Made by a program: the position numbers and the translations under genes. Of a stretch of 64,000 nt of DNA, positions 62,484 to 64,000 are shown one piece after another. Source of the stretch: Massilia sp. BJB1822 (GTDB lineage Bacteria; Pseudomonadota; Gammaproteobacteria; Burkholderiales; Burkholderiaceae_D); contig NZ_JABWEB010000009.1 of assembly GCF_013369485.1 (NCBI RefSeq), forward strand, positions 124,001 to 188,000, written 5' to 3'. Position 1 is the stretch's first letter. The number at the start of each line of letters is the position of its first letter. The notes under the pieces are model-generated. The model did not search any database. It was given only the letters and a program-made list of their open reading frames with translations, and was not told where the DNA came from.

Positions 62484-63974
62484 GGCCGGCAGCTCCGGCT
62501 CGGCAGCGGCCAGCACGCCGCTGCAGTCGCCGGGATGGGCCATGTAGTCGCTGAGCCAGTCGAACACGCGCGCGGCGCGGGCTTCGATGTCCGCGCCGAA
62601 GTTACGTTCGGACAGCAGGCGCAGTCCATTCGTCTCGTTCAGCAAACCAGCGCGCAGCCGCAGGCCATTCTCGCCATCGCGCTGCACGCACAAGGGCCGC
62701 AGCTGCGCCTGCAGCAAGGGGCCGAGCACCAGATTGTGGGAGGAGACGATGACCGTGCCGCGCGCCGTCAGCTCATGCAGCACGGCGGCCGCGGCGGAAA
62801 TCGATTCCAGGTGGTTGGTGCCGCGGAAGATCTCGTCGATGATAAAGAAGACCGGCTGCCCTTGTCCGCCCAGGGCCAGCAGCTCCTGGGCGCGGCGCAG
62901 TTCGGCCTGATACAGGCTCTCGCCGCCGCCCAGCGAATCTTCGCCCTGCATGCTGGAGTACAGCGCCACCTGCGGCAAGGCCGCCGCCGACGCGTAGCAG
63001 AAACCGAAGGCGCGGCCGGCGATCAGATTCAGGCCAATGGCGCGCAGCAGCGTGCTCTTGCCCACGCCGTTCTGGCCGGAGATAAAGGCGCCGCATCCCT
63101 CATCCAGATGCAGCGACAGCGGGGCCGCCTCGTCCAGCAGCGGATGGTAGAGCGCTTCCAGCGCAAGCGCGCCGGGCGCGGCTTGCTGCGTCCAGCAGTG
63201 GCGCGGCGTCTGCGCCAGATGGCGCGCCAGGGCCAGGTCGGCATCCAGATCGGCCACCAGCGCAAAGCTCTCGCGCAGCAAGGCGCGCTGCCGCATCACG
63301 GTGGCGCGCGTGGCGTAGTAGTGGCGCACATTGCGCAGCATCAGCCAGTTGGCATACTCGCTTGCCAGCGGCAAGCGCTCCAGCACGGAGCGCACCAGGC
63401 GATGGCGCAGGCGTTTGATCTGGGCGCCAGCGGGGATGAAGGCCGCCAGGCCGGCGCTGTCCGCGCTGTCCGCGCCGGACGGAACAAGCTGCGGCGCGGC
63501 GGCGCCCACTTCGGCATGCACCTGCAGCATCAGGCGCAGGCTATACAGCACGCGGTTCCACTCCTGCACGCGTTCGTGGTGGACGGCCTGCAGCGCCATC
63601 AGCAGCAGCCAGCCCGCCACCACGGCGATCCATGCCGGCACCCAGAAGAAGGCTAAGGCCACGCTGCCGAGAAAAGCATAGGGCAGCACGCCCAGCCAGC
63701 GCGCCCAGAGGGGTGTGGCGGGCAGTTCGGGGCCGAACAGGGCGGTGCTGGCTTCCGCATCGGCCTGGCGCAGCGGCTGGCAATGCTCTTGCAGGCGCTC
63801 GCGCAATCCCGGCTCCGCACTGAAGCGGCGCAAGCGCTGCAAGGACTGCGGCGAGGCCTGCTGGCGGCGCAGGCGCGCATGCAGCATCTGGCGGCCGAAG
63901 ATGCTGGCACCGGACGCCAGCCGCTCGCTATACGCGGACAGCAGCATTTCGCGCCAGGTCTGCTCATCCAGCAT
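62475..63974 (-). CDS. Membrane-anchored MutS-like ATPase (may start beyond the window)
   Basis: 499 residues from the ATG at 63974; the frame stays open to the window edge (eight more codons), so the true start could lie outside. Two hydrophobic helices (about 94-113 and 114-131) form a hairpin anchor. The C-terminal half is a MutS domain V ATPase: Walker A GQNGVGKST (300-308), Walker B FFIIDEIFRGTN with D380/E381, and VSSHN. The mismatch-recognition and clamp domains of MutS are absent. It belongs to the small group of MutS-family proteins of unknown function with transmembrane segments. Confidence 0.82.
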   Translation of the reverse strand: MLDEQTWREMLLSAYSERLASGASIFGRQMLHARLRRQQASPQSLQRLRRFSAEPGLRERLQEHCQPLRQADAEASTALFGPELPATPLWARWLGVLPYAFLGSVALAFFWVPAWIAVVAGWLLLMALQAVHHERVQEWNRVLYSLRLMLQVHAEVGAAAPQLVPSGADSADSAGLAAFIPAGAQIKRLRHRLVRSVLERLPLASEYANWLMLRNVRHYYATRATVMRQRALLRESFALVADLDADLALARHLAQTPRHCWTQQAAPGALALEALYHPLLDEAAPLSLHLDEGCGAFISGQNGVGKSTLLRAIGLNLIAGRAFGFCYASAAALPQVALYSSMQGEDSLGGGESLYQAELRRAQELLALGGQGQPVFFIIDEIFRGTNHLESISAAAAVLHELTARGTVIVSSHNLVLGPLLQAQLRPLCVQRDGENGLRLRAGLLNETNGLRLLSERNFGADIEARAARVFDWLSDYMAHPGDCSGVLAAAEPELPALV

Positions 63975-64000
63975 GGCCGGCTGCGCATCCTGGGTGAGGA

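Overview
The window looks like a chromosomal segment of a high-GC betaproteobacterium, most likely an Oxalobacteraceae member of the Massilia/Duganella/Janthinobacterium kind. That placement is an inference from the sequence style of the ribosomal proteins, the Mg-type HemB, the PEP-CTERM surface proteins and the large TonB receptors; no 16S gene is present. The backbone is the str-S10-spc-alpha ribosomal protein supercluster, read on the minus strand from about 54.1 kb down to 16.4 kb.

Layout: 1-5.3 kb holds the 5' part of a ResB-type cytochrome c biogenesis gene, a di-haem cytochrome c4, engB, hemB and an unrecognised TonB-like membrane protein. 5.4-12.5 kb is an envelope-stress module: response regulator, histidine kinase, RND adaptor and RND pump on one strand, with a Spy-like chaperone gene divergent from it (a BaeSR-Mdt-Spy-like arrangement). 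dsbD and a secreted M28 peptidase follow. 16.4-30.4 kb carries rplQ-rpoA-rpsD-rpsK-rpsM-rpmJ-infA-secY-rplO-rpmD-rpsE-rplR-rplF-rpsH-rpsN-rplE-rplX-rplN and, after a 253-bp boundary, rpsQ-rpmC-rplP-rpsC-rplV-rpsS-rplB-rplW-rplD-rplC.

The most striking feature is that rplC and rpsJ, normally adjacent, are separated by 18.8 kb (30425-49241). This gap contains a tandem array of paired PEP-CTERM protein genes (A-B, A*-B, A-B, B, plus the remnant of an earlier A gene), a secreted thermolysin-like M4 peptidase with its own AT-rich promoter and palindrome, the creBCD signalling operon and two paralogous 96x-residue TonB receptors that both start with TTG. rpsJ then closes the str operon (rpsL-rpsG-fusA-tuf-rpsJ) with its own strong terminator, while rplC appears to have its own promoter. 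No integrase, transposase or flanking direct repeat was seen.

54.4-64 kb contains an EptA-like phosphoethanolamine transferase with a poly-Glu linker, a MacAB-like tripartite exporter with separate ATPase and permease genes, a DUF1624-like acyltransferase, an S41-like peptidase and a membrane-anchored MutS-like ATPase that runs to the window edge. Three copies of a 60-bp REP-like palindrome with a GGGGTCTGACCCC core lie only between convergent genes. Most long ORFs on the opposite strand of these genes are GC-rich antisense shadows and are left out.
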